From Sandaracinaceae bacterium (GTDB taxonomy: Bacteria; Myxococcota_A; Polyangia; Polyangiales; Houyiibacteriaceae), in the NCBI GenBank assembly GCA_016706685.1, contig JADJJE010000001.1, positions 124,001 through 188,000 of the forward strand: a DNA stretch of 64,000 bases, given 5' to 3'. Positions 35,165 to 44,500 of this stretch are shown here, in pieces. Each line of letters begins with the position of its first letter. The first letter of the stretch is position 1. The notes under the pieces are model-generated. The model had not been told where the DNA came from. It ran no database searches and worked only from the letters and a program-made list of their open reading frames with translations. Made by a program: the position numbers and the translations under genes.

Positions 35165-38100
35165 ATGCCGAGCTACGAGGGCTTCGAGATCAAGGACGTG
35201 GTGCATCGCGGTGCGAGGAGCACCGTGTTGCGCGCGGTTCGGCGTGCCGACGACGTGCCCGTGGTGCTCAAGCACCCCACCACCGACGTGCCCAGCGCAG
35301 GCACCCTGCGGCGCCTGCGCTACGAGCTGGACGTGGGGGCGCGGCTCGCCACGCGCTCGGGGCTACCGTACCTGGGTGAGCACCGCTTCGGCACGTCGGC
35401 GGCCATCGTCATGGAGGACCTGGGTGCCGTGGATCTCGAGCGCCGCTTCGGGAACACGCGGGTGCCCCTCGCCGAGTGGCTGGTGCTGGCCCGCAAGATC
35501 GCGCTGGCCCTGGCCGACCTGCACGCGCTCGGCTTCGCGCACGGTGACGTGAAGCCCGCCAATGTGCTGAGCACCGTGTACGGGCGCGTGATGCTGTGCG
35601 ACTTCGGCAACTCGCTCACCCTCGGCGCGTCACGGCGCTTCGCGTCCCTGGGCGGCACGCTGGCGTACATCCCTCCGGAGCAAACCGGGCGAACGGACCG
35701 CGACCTGGATCACCGGGCCGACCTGTACTCCCTGGGGGCCACGCTGTTCCAGCTCTTGGTTGGGCGCCTGCCCTTCGAGTACGACGACCCGCTCGCGCTG
35801 CTGCATGCGCACTTGGCCCGCAAGGCGCCGCTGGCCAGCTCCATCGCGCGGGGTGTCCCCGCGCCGGTGGACGCGCTGCTGGACCGGCTGCTGGCCAAGG
35901 ACCCGCGCGACCGCTACCAGAGCGCCGAGGGCGTGGCGTTCGACCTCGAGCAGATCACGCGTGCCCTGGACACGCCGGGCGACGCGCTCGACCGCATCGT
36001 GTTGGGGACGCGCGACGTCAGCAGCGCCCTGCCGCTCGAGGAGCGTCTGGTGGGCCGCGACGTGGAGCTGCTGGTGCTGTCCACGGCCTTCGAGCGCCTG
36101 GTGCCCGGCACGCCGGAGTTCGTGTTCGTGCGTGGGCCCTCGGGCATCGGCAAGACGGCCCTCGTGCGCGAGCTGGCGCCGCGCTTCGCGTCGCTGCGTG
36201 CCCACGTGTCGTTCGGCAAGTTCGAGGGGCAGAAGCGCCGCGTGCCGCTGCTGGCCATCTTCGAGGCGCTGCGCTCCCGCATGCGGGCGCTGCTGTCGGA
36301 GCCCGAGGAGCAGCTGGCCAAGTACCGGGTGCGCATCAGCGAGGCCATCGGTGCCAACGGCGCGCTGCTGGCGGAGCGCGTTCCGGAGCTGCGCGCGCTC
36401 TTGCCCGAGATGCAGGGTGTCCCCGAGGTGTCGCCCGACGAAGAGCAGGCACGCTTCGGCCAGCTGGCGCAGGCGTTCTTGTCGGCCCTGTCCACCCAGA
36501 GCGAGCCGCTGGTGCTGTTCCTGGACGACCTGCAGTGGGCCGACGACGCGTCGCTCCGCTGGCTCTCGGCGCTGGCAGGCAGCGGCACCGCGCACGTGCT
36601 GGTCATCGGCGCCTATCGCGAGAACGAGGTGGACGCTGCGCATCCGTTGAGCAGCACCCTCGCCACCATTCGCACGCGTGCGCGGGTGTCCGAGGTGAGC
36701 GTGGGCCCGCTCGAAGAGGCCGACACGCTCGCTCTGGTGTCCGGCTGGCTGGGGCGGCGCGACGCTGCGGTGGCAAAGCTCGCCGCGGGCCTGCACGCAC
36801 TCACCCACGGCAGCCCCTTCTACCTGCGGCAGCTCATCGCCACGCTGCACCGCGAGGGCGTCGTCCACTTCGACTCCGCCTCCATGCGCTTCGAATGGGA
36901 CGACGCCGCCATCGAAGCGCGCGGCTACAGCGACAACGTGGTGGAGTTCATGGTGCACGCGCTCACCCAGCTGCCCGAGGACACGCGCGGGTTGCTCGCG
37001 GTGGCGTCCATCGTGGGCACGCGCTTCCAGCTGTCCACCGTGGCTGCGCTCGCCTCCGTGGACGTGGACACCGTGGACACGGGCCTCGAGCTGCCGCGCC
37101 TGCGCCGCTTCGTCGGCCCGGACAGCGACGACGAAGACGGCTATCGCTTCACGCACGACCGGGTGCAAGAAGCCGCCTACGCGCTCATGCCGCGCGACCA
37201 GCGCACCGCCCTGCACCTCTCGGCGGCGCGCATGCTCATGAGCACCGAGCTGCCGGACGCGCGCGTGTTCGAGGCCATCCGGCACTTCGACGAGGCGCAG
37301 GCGCTCATCGAAGACGAAAGCGAGCGGGCGCAGTGGGCCGACCTCGCCCTGCGCGCCGCGCGCCTGGCCAAGACTGCGGGGGCTTGGGAGACCGCGCGCC
37401 ACCATGTGGGCATGGCCGCGAGTCTGCTCGGGCCCGCCCTCCACACGCGCGACTTCACCCGGTTTCGTGCCATTACCGAAGAGCTCGCCGAGACCAGCTA
37501 CCTGCTGGGCGAGTACGCCGCCACCGACGCAGCCATCGACGCCCTGCTCACCCACGCGCGCACCATCGAGGATCGCGCGGCGGCCTACGTACTGCGGCCC
37601 GTGTCGTTGTTGGCGCGCAACGAGCTGGGCGGGTCGCTGTCGGCCGCCAAGCTCATCCTCCGGAACGTGGGCGTGAAGCTGCCGGCCCGCGCCAAGACGG
37701 GGCACATCCTGCGCGGGCTGGCGGTCACCAAGTGGCGTCTGCGCAACGCGACCCCAGCGTCCATGATGGCCCTCCCCGACGCCTCGTCCACCGAGATGCA
37801 GATCGCGCTGCAAATCCTCACGGGCATCAGCGGCACCAGCTTCCTCGCCGAGCCAGAACTCTATCCGCTCATCACGGTCGAGGGCATCCGCCTCACGCTT
37901 CAGCACGGTGTCTCGGAAGGCTCGGCCGAGTGCTTCGCCGGGTTCGCGGCCGTGCTGGTGTCGGGGCTGTTCGACGTGCCGGGTGGGCGCCGCGTGGTGG
38001 ACCTCGCCAAGGCGCTACTGCTGGGGCCTGGTCGCGCGCAGCGCGTCCACCGTGTGCTGGCGGCGGAGGCCATCTTCGTGCTCCCGTGGGAGCGTCCCCT

Positions 38101-40546
38101 CGGTGAGTCGGTGGAGGCGCTCTTCGACGCCCAACGGGCGGCGAACGAGCAGGGTGACACCCAGTACGCCGCCATCGCGGGGCCCGCGGGGTGCTTCCAC
38201 GCCCTGGTCGCTGGCCAGGAACTGGAGGCGCTCGAGGCCGTGCTCAACCGGCAGCTGGCAGCCTCCGAGCGCACGCGCCACCGCTACAGCGAAGGCGACA
38301 TCCGCCGCCAGCTGGCCTTCGTGCGCTGCCTGCGCGGCACGAGCGCGAGCCCCACTCGCATGGTGGGTCCGGGCTATGACGAAGACGCCGACTCACACGA
38401 GCAAGAGACCGCAGGCGCCAAGAACTCCGCGTCGGCGCTGGCCTGGTATCAGGGCCGGCTGGCGCTGACGTTCGGCAACCGGGAGCGGGCCAAGGAGCGG
38501 GCTATCCGCGCCATGCTGGACGTCGGTGCGCACCAGGGCACACAGCTCACGCCGCAGATCTGGTTCCTGCACGCTATCGCGCACCTGCGCTTCGACGAGC
38601 TGGGGGTGTCCCAGAAGGCGCTGGCGCTGCTGCGCGGCATGGAGCGCGCGGTGCCCACGTCGTTCGGTCACCTGGCGGATCTCGTGGCCGCCGAGCGCGC
38701 ACGCGTGAAGAGCAACGCCAACGAGGCCGCGCGCTTCTACGAGCTGGCCGTCAGGCGCGCCCAAGCCGCCGGCATGCCGCAAGACGCCGCCCTGGCCGCC
38801 GAGCTCGCTGCCGAGTTTTGGCGGCAGCGTGAGGTGCCCACCGTGGCCACCGGCTACCTCGAGCGCGCGCGCAGCTACTACGCCGCGTGGGGGGCGGGCG
38901 CCAAGGTGGCGGCCCTCGACCCGCACTTCGCAGACCGCCTGCCCAGCGAGACCACCAGCACGTCTTCGGGGTCCATCACCACCACGGGCAGCAGCTCGCG
39001 CTTCGACCTCGACGCGGTGGTGCGTGCGTCCAACGCCATCGCCTCCGAGCGCACCGTGGAGGGCGTGGTGCGCAACGTGCTGCTGGCGCTCATCGGCGAC
39101 GCCGGCGCCGAGCGCGCGGTGCTGCTGCGCGCGGCGGGCAGCGGCGACCTGGCGGTCATCGCCGAGGCCACCTCCGCGCGCGGCGAAGTGGTCATCCTGG
39201 ACGTGCCGCTGGATGCGTATCCGGACGTGCCCGCCAAGATCGTCCGTTATGTGGAGCGCTCGGGCTCACCGGTGGTGCTGCGAAACGCCGCAGTCACAGG
39301 CGAATTCACGCGTGACCCGTACGTCATCCGGCGCCGCTCGCGCTCGTTGGTGTGCGCGCCCATCACCGACAAGAGCGTGCTGGTGGGTATCGTGGTGTTG
39401 GAGAACGACCTGGCCGAGGCCTCGTTCACCGCGGGGCGCCTGGACGTCATCACCATGCTGGCCGCGCAGGCCGCCGTCTCCATCGCCAACGCCGAGCTGT
39501 ACCAGACGCTGGAGGACCGCGTGCGCGAGCGTACGGAGGCCCTCGAGGTGCGCAACGCGTTCATCCGGCAGATCTTCGGGCGATACCTGAGCAACGAGGT
39601 GGTGGACAGCCTGCTCGAGCGCAGCGAGGGGCTCGCGTTCGGCGGCCAGCGCCGCGAGGTGACCATCGTCTTCTCCGACCTGCGCGGCTTCTCAACGCTC
39701 ACCGACGAGCTCGAGCCGGAGCAGGTGGTGCGGCTGCTCAACAACTACCTGAGCGTGATGACCGACATCATCCAGCGGCACCACGGCACCATCGACGAGA
39801 TCCTGGGCGACGCCATCCTGTGCATCTTCGGCGCCCCCCTGCGGCGGGCCGACGACGCCGAGCGCGCCATCACGTGCGCGCTCGAGATGCAGCAGGCCAT
39901 GGAGCAGGTCAACGCCTGGAACCGCGCACAGGGCCTGCCCGAGGTGGAGATGGGCATCGGCATGCACACGGGCGACGCCATCGTGGGCAACATCGGCTCT
40001 GAGAAGCGCTCGAAGTACGGCGTGGTGGGGACCCCGGTCAACATCGCCAGCCGAATCGAGTCGTTCACGCTGGGTGGTCAGGTGCTGGCGTCGGGGGCCA
40101 CCGTCGCCGCGGTGCGCTCGCCCCTGCACGTGACCAACGAGCTGACGGTGCACCCCAAGGGCTCGCCCGACCCCATCCGGCTCGTGGAGATCAGCGGCAT
40201 CGACGGTGCCACCCCCATCCGCATCGAGCCGGTGAGCCTGCCGCTGTTGCCCCTGCGCGCGCCCCTGACGGTGCGCTGCGCCATCGTGGAGCGGAAGTCC
40301 ATCTCGGAGCAGCGCTTCGAGGTGGAGATCATCGCCGCCTCCGCCAAGGGCGCCGAGCTGCGCTCCGCCGTGGCCATCCCGCTCATGACCGACCTCATGG
40401 TGCGCTTCGACGACGCGAGTTCGCGCGTGGCCGACGCGTTCGCCAAGGTGGTGGGCCCAGGCAGCGGCGCGGGCACGTACGTGGTCCGCTTCACCACGCT
40501 CTCGCCCACGGGGCGCGCGCTGCTGCTGGGGGGCGTGGCGCCGTAG
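35165..40546 (+). CDS. Giant Ser/Thr kinase - AAA ATPase - GAF - nucleotide cyclase fusion
   Basis: In order, the 1793 residues hold five parts. A protein kinase domain (about 8-270) has Lys36, HGDVKPAN (127-134, HGD in place of HRD) and DFG 146-148. An AAA/STAND-like ATPase has Walker A GPSGIGKT (324-331) and a Walker B-like LVLFLDDLQWADD near 450. A long helical TPR-like region follows, then a GAF domain (about 1280-1450). Next is a class III cyclase (about 1497-1680) with metal-binding Asp in FSDLRGFS and EILGDAILCIFGAP. The C-terminal ~110 residues resemble a degenerate PilZ domain. Such fusions sense signals and make cyclic nucleotides or phosphorylate targets in myxobacteria and cyanobacteria. 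No membrane segment is seen. Confidence 0.9.
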   Translation: MPSYEGFEIKDVVHRGARSTVLRAVRRADDVPVVLKHPTTDVPSAGTLRRLRYELDVGARLATRSGLPYLGEHRFGTSAAIVMEDLGAVDLERRFGNTRVPLAEWLVLARKIALALADLHALGFAHGDVKPANVLSTVYGRVMLCDFGNSLTLGASRRFASLGGTLAYIPPEQTGRTDRDLDHRADLYSLGATLFQLLVGRLPFEYDDPLALLHAHLARKAPLASSIARGVPAPVDALLDRLLAKDPRDRYQSAEGVAFDLEQITRALDTPGDALDRIVLGTRDVSSALPLEERLVGRDVELLVLSTAFERLVPGTPEFVFVRGPSGIGKTALVRELAPRFASLRAHVSFGKFEGQKRRVPLLAIFEALRSRMRALLSEPEEQLAKYRVRISEAIGANGALLAERVPELRALLPEMQGVPEVSPDEEQARFGQLAQAFLSALSTQSEPLVLFLDDLQWADDASLRWLSALAGSGTAHVLVIGAYRENEVDAAHPLSSTLATIRTRARVSEVSVGPLEEADTLALVSGWLGRRDAAVAKLAAGLHALTHGSPFYLRQLIATLHREGVVHFDSASMRFEWDDAAIEARGYSDNVVEFMVHALTQLPEDTRGLLAVASIVGTRFQLSTVAALASVDVDTVDTGLELPRLRRFVGPDSDDEDGYRFTHDRVQEAAYALMPRDQRTALHLSAARMLMSTELPDARVFEAIRHFDEAQALIEDESERAQWADLALRAARLAKTAGAWETARHHVGMAASLLGPALHTRDFTRFRAITEELAETSYLLGEYAATDAAIDALLTHARTIEDRAAAYVLRPVSLLARNELGGSLSAAKLILRNVGVKLPARAKTGHILRGLAVTKWRLRNATPASMMALPDASSTEMQIALQILTGISGTSFLAEPELYPLITVEGIRLTLQHGVSEGSAECFAGFAAVLVSGLFDVPGGRRVVDLAKALLLGPGRAQRVHRVLAAEAIFVLPWERPLGESVEALFDAQRAANEQGDTQYAAIAGPAGCFHALVAGQELEALEAVLNRQLAASERTRHRYSEGDIRRQLAFVRCLRGTSASPTRMVGPGYDEDADSHEQETAGAKNSASALAWYQGRLALTFGNRERAKERAIRAMLDVGAHQGTQLTPQIWFLHAIAHLRFDELGVSQKALALLRGMERAVPTSFGHLADLVAAERARVKSNANEAARFYELAVRRAQAAGMPQDAALAAELAAEFWRQREVPTVATGYLERARSYYAAWGAGAKVAALDPHFADRLPSETTSTSSGSITTTGSSSRFDLDAVVRASNAIASERTVEGVVRNVLLALIGDAGAERAVLLRAAGSGDLAVIAEATSARGEVVILDVPLDAYPDVPAKIVRYVERSGSPVVLRNAAVTGEFTRDPYVIRRRSRSLVCAPITDKSVLVGIVVLENDLAEASFTAGRLDVITMLAAQAAVSIANAELYQTLEDRVRERTEALEVRNAFIRQIFGRYLSNEVVDSLLERSEGLAFGGQRREVTIVFSDLRGFSTLTDELEPEQVVRLLNNYLSVMTDIIQRHHGTIDEILGDAILCIFGAPLRRADDAERAITCALEMQQAMEQVNAWNRAQGLPEVEMGIGMHTGDAIVGNIGSEKRSKYGVVGTPVNIASRIESFTLGGQVLASGATVAAVRSPLHVTNELTVHPKGSPDPIRLVEISGIDGATPIRIEPVSLPLLPLRAPLTVRCAIVERKSISEQRFEVEIIAASAKGAELRSAVAIPLMTDLMVRFDDASSRVADAFAKVVGPGSGAGTYVVRFTTLSPTGRALLLGGVAP

Positions 40547-40570
40547 CGGGTTTGCGCGAGGCGCCTCGAG

Positions 40571-41167
40571 TCAGCGCGCCCCGCAGCGCCCTGTCTCGCA
40601 CTGGCAGGTGCCGCAGTCCTTGGCCGCGTTCTGGCCGCAGTGGGCGACCAGCCGCTCCCGCAGCGCTTGCTTCGCCCGGTGCAAGCGCACGCTCGCGTTG
40701 TTGGGCTTGAGCCCCAGCGACTGCGCCGCGTCCCCCAGCGCCTGCCCGTCCAGCACCACGCGCCGCAGGATCTCGCCGTACTCCGCCTTGAGCTGGTCGG
40801 CCTGCACCAGCACGCAGAGGCAATCGGGCCCCGCGGCTTCGTCATCGTCCAGCTGGGGAAGCTCCAGCTCCTCGAAGGGCAGCGTCAGGTAGCGGCGCTT
40901 CCGCAGCTCGTCCACCACGGCGTTGCGCACCACGCGCCCCACCCAAGCCGCAGCCTTGGTGGGGTCCTGCACCTGGTCGGCACGGATGAGCGCGCGCTCG
41001 AGCGCACCGTGCAGGATCTCCTCGCTGTCACATACGCTCAGGCTGCCGCCCGCCCGTCCGCGAATGATGGCCAGGTAGCGCTCCCGGTCATGGGTGAGCG
41101 CCGCACGCACGGCTTCACGCGCCGTCAGCGTGCCCGGCCGGTCCTCGGGACGGGCGGCGTGACTCAC
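40571..41167 (-). CDS. CorE-like ECF sigma factor with Cys-rich C-terminal tail
   Basis: The 198-residue product has sigma-70 region 2 (ILHGALERALIRADQVQDPTKAAAWVGRVVRNAVVDELRKRR) and region 4 (YGEILRRVVLDGQALGDAAQSLGLKPNNASVRLHRAKQALRERL). A linker with CLC and a tail AHCGQNAAKDCGTCQCETGRC follow this pattern. ECF44/CorE sigma factors of Myxococcus are switched by copper bound to such a Cys-rich tail and need no anti-sigma factor; none is seen here. The GTG start at 41167 overlaps the stop of the upstream metallothionein-like gene (GTGA). A metal-responsive role is therefore strongly suggested, with the metal itself unproved. Confidence 0.88.
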   Translation of the reverse strand: MSHAARPEDRPGTLTAREAVRAALTHDRERYLAIIRGRAGGSLSVCDSEEILHGALERALIRADQVQDPTKAAAWVGRVVRNAVVDELRKRRYLTLPFEELELPQLDDDEAAGPDCLCVLVQADQLKAEYGEILRRVVLDGQALGDAAQSLGLKPNNASVRLHRAKQALRERLVAHCGQNAAKDCGTCQCETGRCGAR

Positions 41168-41349
41168 GACGCAGCCGCTCCGCTGCAGCACGCCTGGGTG
41201 CGGCCGCGGGTGCTCGCGCAGTCGCACTCCGTGGTGCAGCAGGCGCCGCCCGTGGCGGTGCGTGGCTGGGCGCAGCGGCAGGGCTCGCAGCGGCAGGGGT
41301 TACAGGAACAGTCGCTGGCGCAGCAGCGCGGGGTGGGGTTCTCTGACAT
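41164..41349 (-). CDS. Metallothionein-like Cys-rich small protein
   Basis: The 61-residue product has 14 cysteines, in CxC, CxxC and CC pairings (PRCCASDCSCNPCRC, GGACCTTECDC, ACCSG), and no histidine. Cys-rich proteins of this size typically bind soft metals such as Cu(I), Zn or Cd. ATG 41349 has GAGGAG about 8 nt upstream; an in-frame start at 41430 adds 27 residues without cysteines and is disfavoured. Because its stop overlaps the CorE-like sigma start by 4 nt, it is likely the first cistron of a metal-responsive pair: sequestration protein plus sensor-regulator. Family membership cannot be verified by eye. Confidence 0.8.
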   Translation of the reverse strand: MSENPTPRCCASDCSCNPCRCEPCRCAQPRTATGGACCTTECDCASTRGRTQACCSGAAAS

Positions 41350-41435
41350 TTCTGGCTCCTCGGTTGGGTGCGGGACTCTCCCGCTACCCCTACCTGACGG
41401 GGCGGCCTTCCGGATCTTACAGCCCACCACCCTTC

Positions 41436-41495
41436 ATCGTGAGCGTTGTCGTCGTCGTTCTCCTGAACGTTGTCGGCGACGGCGACGGCGACGCC
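41436..41495. repeat. Hexanucleotide-repeat hairpin 3' of the TPR gene
   Basis: GTTGTCGTCGTCGTT near 41446-41460 is followed by about three GGCGAC-type hexamers at 41473-41490. The arms can pair with G-U wobbles in RNA. The repeats end 15 nt before the stop codon (minus strand) of the 1322-residue TPR gene and lie about 100-140 nt upstream of the metallothionein-like gene. They resemble the arms near 17440-17545 in motif. A terminator between the two same-strand genes is the simplest role. Confidence 0.5.
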
Positions 41496-41504
41496 CCCGG
41501 AGAG

Positions 41505-44500
41505 CTACTCGTCGTCAGGGTCGATCGGCTCGAGCAGGTCGTCGTCCAGCGGCTCCTCCTCGGAGGGGGGCGGCGGCGGTGGCATGGGCCGCATGGACGT
41601 GACCGGCGCCAGCGGCGGAGGCGGCGGAATGGACCCGCTCGACACCGGCGATGGCCGCGGCGCCACGGTGCGACGGGTGCGCGCGTCGGCCAGGCGCTCC
41701 ACGGCGGCGGAGGCCTCTGTGTCTCCGGGCGCGGCAGCCAGCACGGCCTTCCACGCGTCCAGCGCCTCGGCACGGTCGTTGAGGCCGCCCTCCCAGGTGT
41801 TCGCCACGTCGCGCAGCAGCTCCACACGCGCCGGCACGTTGTCGGGGCCCAGGCGGCGCAGGGCCTGGCCCAGGGTGACCAGCAGGTCCTGGTAGCGTTC
41901 GGCACGCACCAGGCACTCGCGGTGTCGCACCTTCGCGGGCTCGTTGTCGGGCTCGAGCGAGACCAACCGGTGGTACGCGTCGGCCGCCTCGCTGAACTTC
42001 CCGCGCGAGTACAGCAGGTCGGCGCGCTCGCTCTGCAGGGCGCGCGCCGCCTTGGCGTCGAAGCTGGCTTCGAACCGCTCGGCCAGCACACGGTCGAGGT
42101 CGTCCTCGAAGCCACCCGCGCGGCCGTAGTCCACGAGGGCCCGCAAGATGGCTTCGTCGTCGCTGCACTCTACGATGGCGCGCCGCATGACCTCGAAGGC
42201 CAGGCGCGCGTCCTCCAGCAGGGCACCAAAGACGTCGGCCGCCGCCAGGAAGAGCCGCTCTTTGTCCGGGCGCTCCACGGCAGTGGCCTTGCGCGCCAGG
42301 AACGTGGCTGCGGCACGGCGCAGCCGGTCGTCCTCCAGCTTGGCGTCGAGCGAGGCGGCCAGGTGAACGAAGCGGTCCACGTCGGCGGGCTCGTCGTGCG
42401 CCAGCTCGAACGCGTGCACCAAGCGCGCCTCGGCGTGCCCGCCATCGTCCAGCTGCTCCACCGAAGTCACGATGGAGTCCTCGAGCGCCACCAGCGCTTC
42501 GTCGCGCAGCGCCGCGTCGTCTTCACCGGCGCCCGCGGCCCGCAGCCGCGTCAGCTCATCGGCGCGGGCGTCCAGCGCCTTCATGCGCTCGCGTGCGTCG
42601 GTCTTCGGGTCCAGCAGGTCGGCCAGCGCCCGCAGCGCATCGAGCTCTGTGGGCGCCGCCTGGGCCCAGTGCCGCGCCGCGTGGAGCGCCCGCTCCGCGT
42701 TGGGGATGGCGCGCTCGTAGAGCCCGAATAGGCGCTTGGCCAGCGCGGCCCGCTGCACCGGGTGCGTCATCAGCGCGAGGTGCGCCTCGGTCACCTCGGC
42801 CAGCTGCTCGTCGTTGCCCTCCTCGAGGTAGAGGCTGCCCAAGCGCGCGAGCGCCGGCGCAAACTTGGGCTCCCGCTCGCGAATGGCCAAGAGCTCGCGC
42901 TCCGCCTCGCGCGGGTCCCCCAGGTGGTCCAACAAGAGCGTGGCGCGCTCCATGCCCAACTCGATGGCCTCCTCGGGCGACGTGGGCTGCCCCAGGCGCG
43001 TGGCTAGCAGCTCGGAGAGCTCGGCGTGCAGGTCGGTGCTGCGCGCGTGCGTGAGCAGCGCGGCCAGCGCCTCGTCGTCCTCGCGCAGCGTGCGCACCTC
43101 GCGGTAGCAGTCGGCCGCCTCGTCGGCGTCGCCCAGCACGTCGCCGAGCAGCCGCGCGCGGCGCAACAGCAGCGCCACGCGCGCCTCCGGTTCTGCCGTC
43201 TCGTCAATCAGGTCGTGCAGCAGCGCCGCCAGCTCGCGCGGCCGGCTGTGCGCCTCGTAGAGCCGCAGCAGCGCGTCGGCCGACTCGGTGTCACCCGCGC
43301 GCAGCTTCCGCACCCGGGCGTAGGCGCGCATGGCGGCCTCTGGATCTCCCGGGGGCTCGTCATACAGCCGCCCGAGGCGCAGCGAGACCTCGGCCAGCTC
43401 GTGGTCGGGCACCACCTTGGCGCGGTGCTCGAGCGCCTCCACCAGCCAGTCGCTCCGCCCGCTGCGCAGCGCGATACGCTCGAGCCGCTCGATGGCGACC
43501 TCGTCGAACTGGGCCAGCTCCAGGATCTGCAGCGTGGCCGCGCGCGCGGGCTCGTCTTGGCGCAGGCCCACGTCATAGATGTCCGCGAGCTCGGTCAGGG
43601 CAGCCTGCCGCGACTCGCTGTCTTGCGCTGCGCGCACCGACTCGCGCACCAGCGCGGCCGCCTCTTCCAGCTGGCCGGCCCCACGCAGGAACTTCACCAG
43701 AGCCGCGCGCGCGTCCACGTCGGTGGGGTCTGCCGCGCGATAGGCCTGCAGGGCGGCGGCTAGCGCCGCAGCGTCGAACGGGTGCTCTTCGGACAGCAGC
43801 AGCAGCGCGTCGAGCGCGCGCTTGCGCTCGGCCAGCGTCTCGAGCGACGTGATCTCCCAGCGGCGCACGTCGGCGATGGCGCGGTAGCGGCCCACCCGCC
43901 CGAGGCGCTCCAGCAGCTCGGTGCGCAGCGCGCGGTCGCGCGGGTCCAGCTCCGCCAGCTTTTGGAAGGCGTCGGCCGCGAGCTCGGCGTCTGCGAGCGG
44001 CCCGTCAGCCAGGTCCACCAGCTGCCGCAGCAGCTTGCGGCGTGCCTCGGCGTCCGTGGTGAGGCCCAGCCGCCGCTCGAGGAGCGAACGCAACGCGCGG
44101 TGCTCCCCGCGCTCTGCGTGCACGTGGCTGAGCCCCTCGAGGGCACCCGCGTGATCGCGCACCAGCTCGAGCAGGCGTGTGGCCACGTGCTCGGCGGCGT
44201 CCAGATCCGGCGCGGCGAGGCAGCGCGCGAGGAGGTCCTCCAGCACCACGCGCTCGTGCGCGGCGTGCGCCTCGCCGGCATGCAGGCGCTGCGCCGCGCG
44301 CGCGGCGTCGGCCCAGCGGCCAGCGGCCAGCGCCAGGGTGAGCCCACGCGCCAGCCACTCACTGCGCGGCGCCTCCACCAGCAGCGGAGCGAGCGTGTCG
44401 TAGGCCTCGGCCGCGCGGCCCTCGCGCTCGTACCAAGCCGCCAGCACCAGCCGCGCGTTCGCGCTGGCCCCCTCTGCCGCCGCCCGCACGCGCGCCGCCA

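Noticed and set aside
35630..37906. 758-residue minus-strand frame inside the giant kinase gene
   Set aside because: No family features; the sense frame has intact kinase and ATPase motifs.
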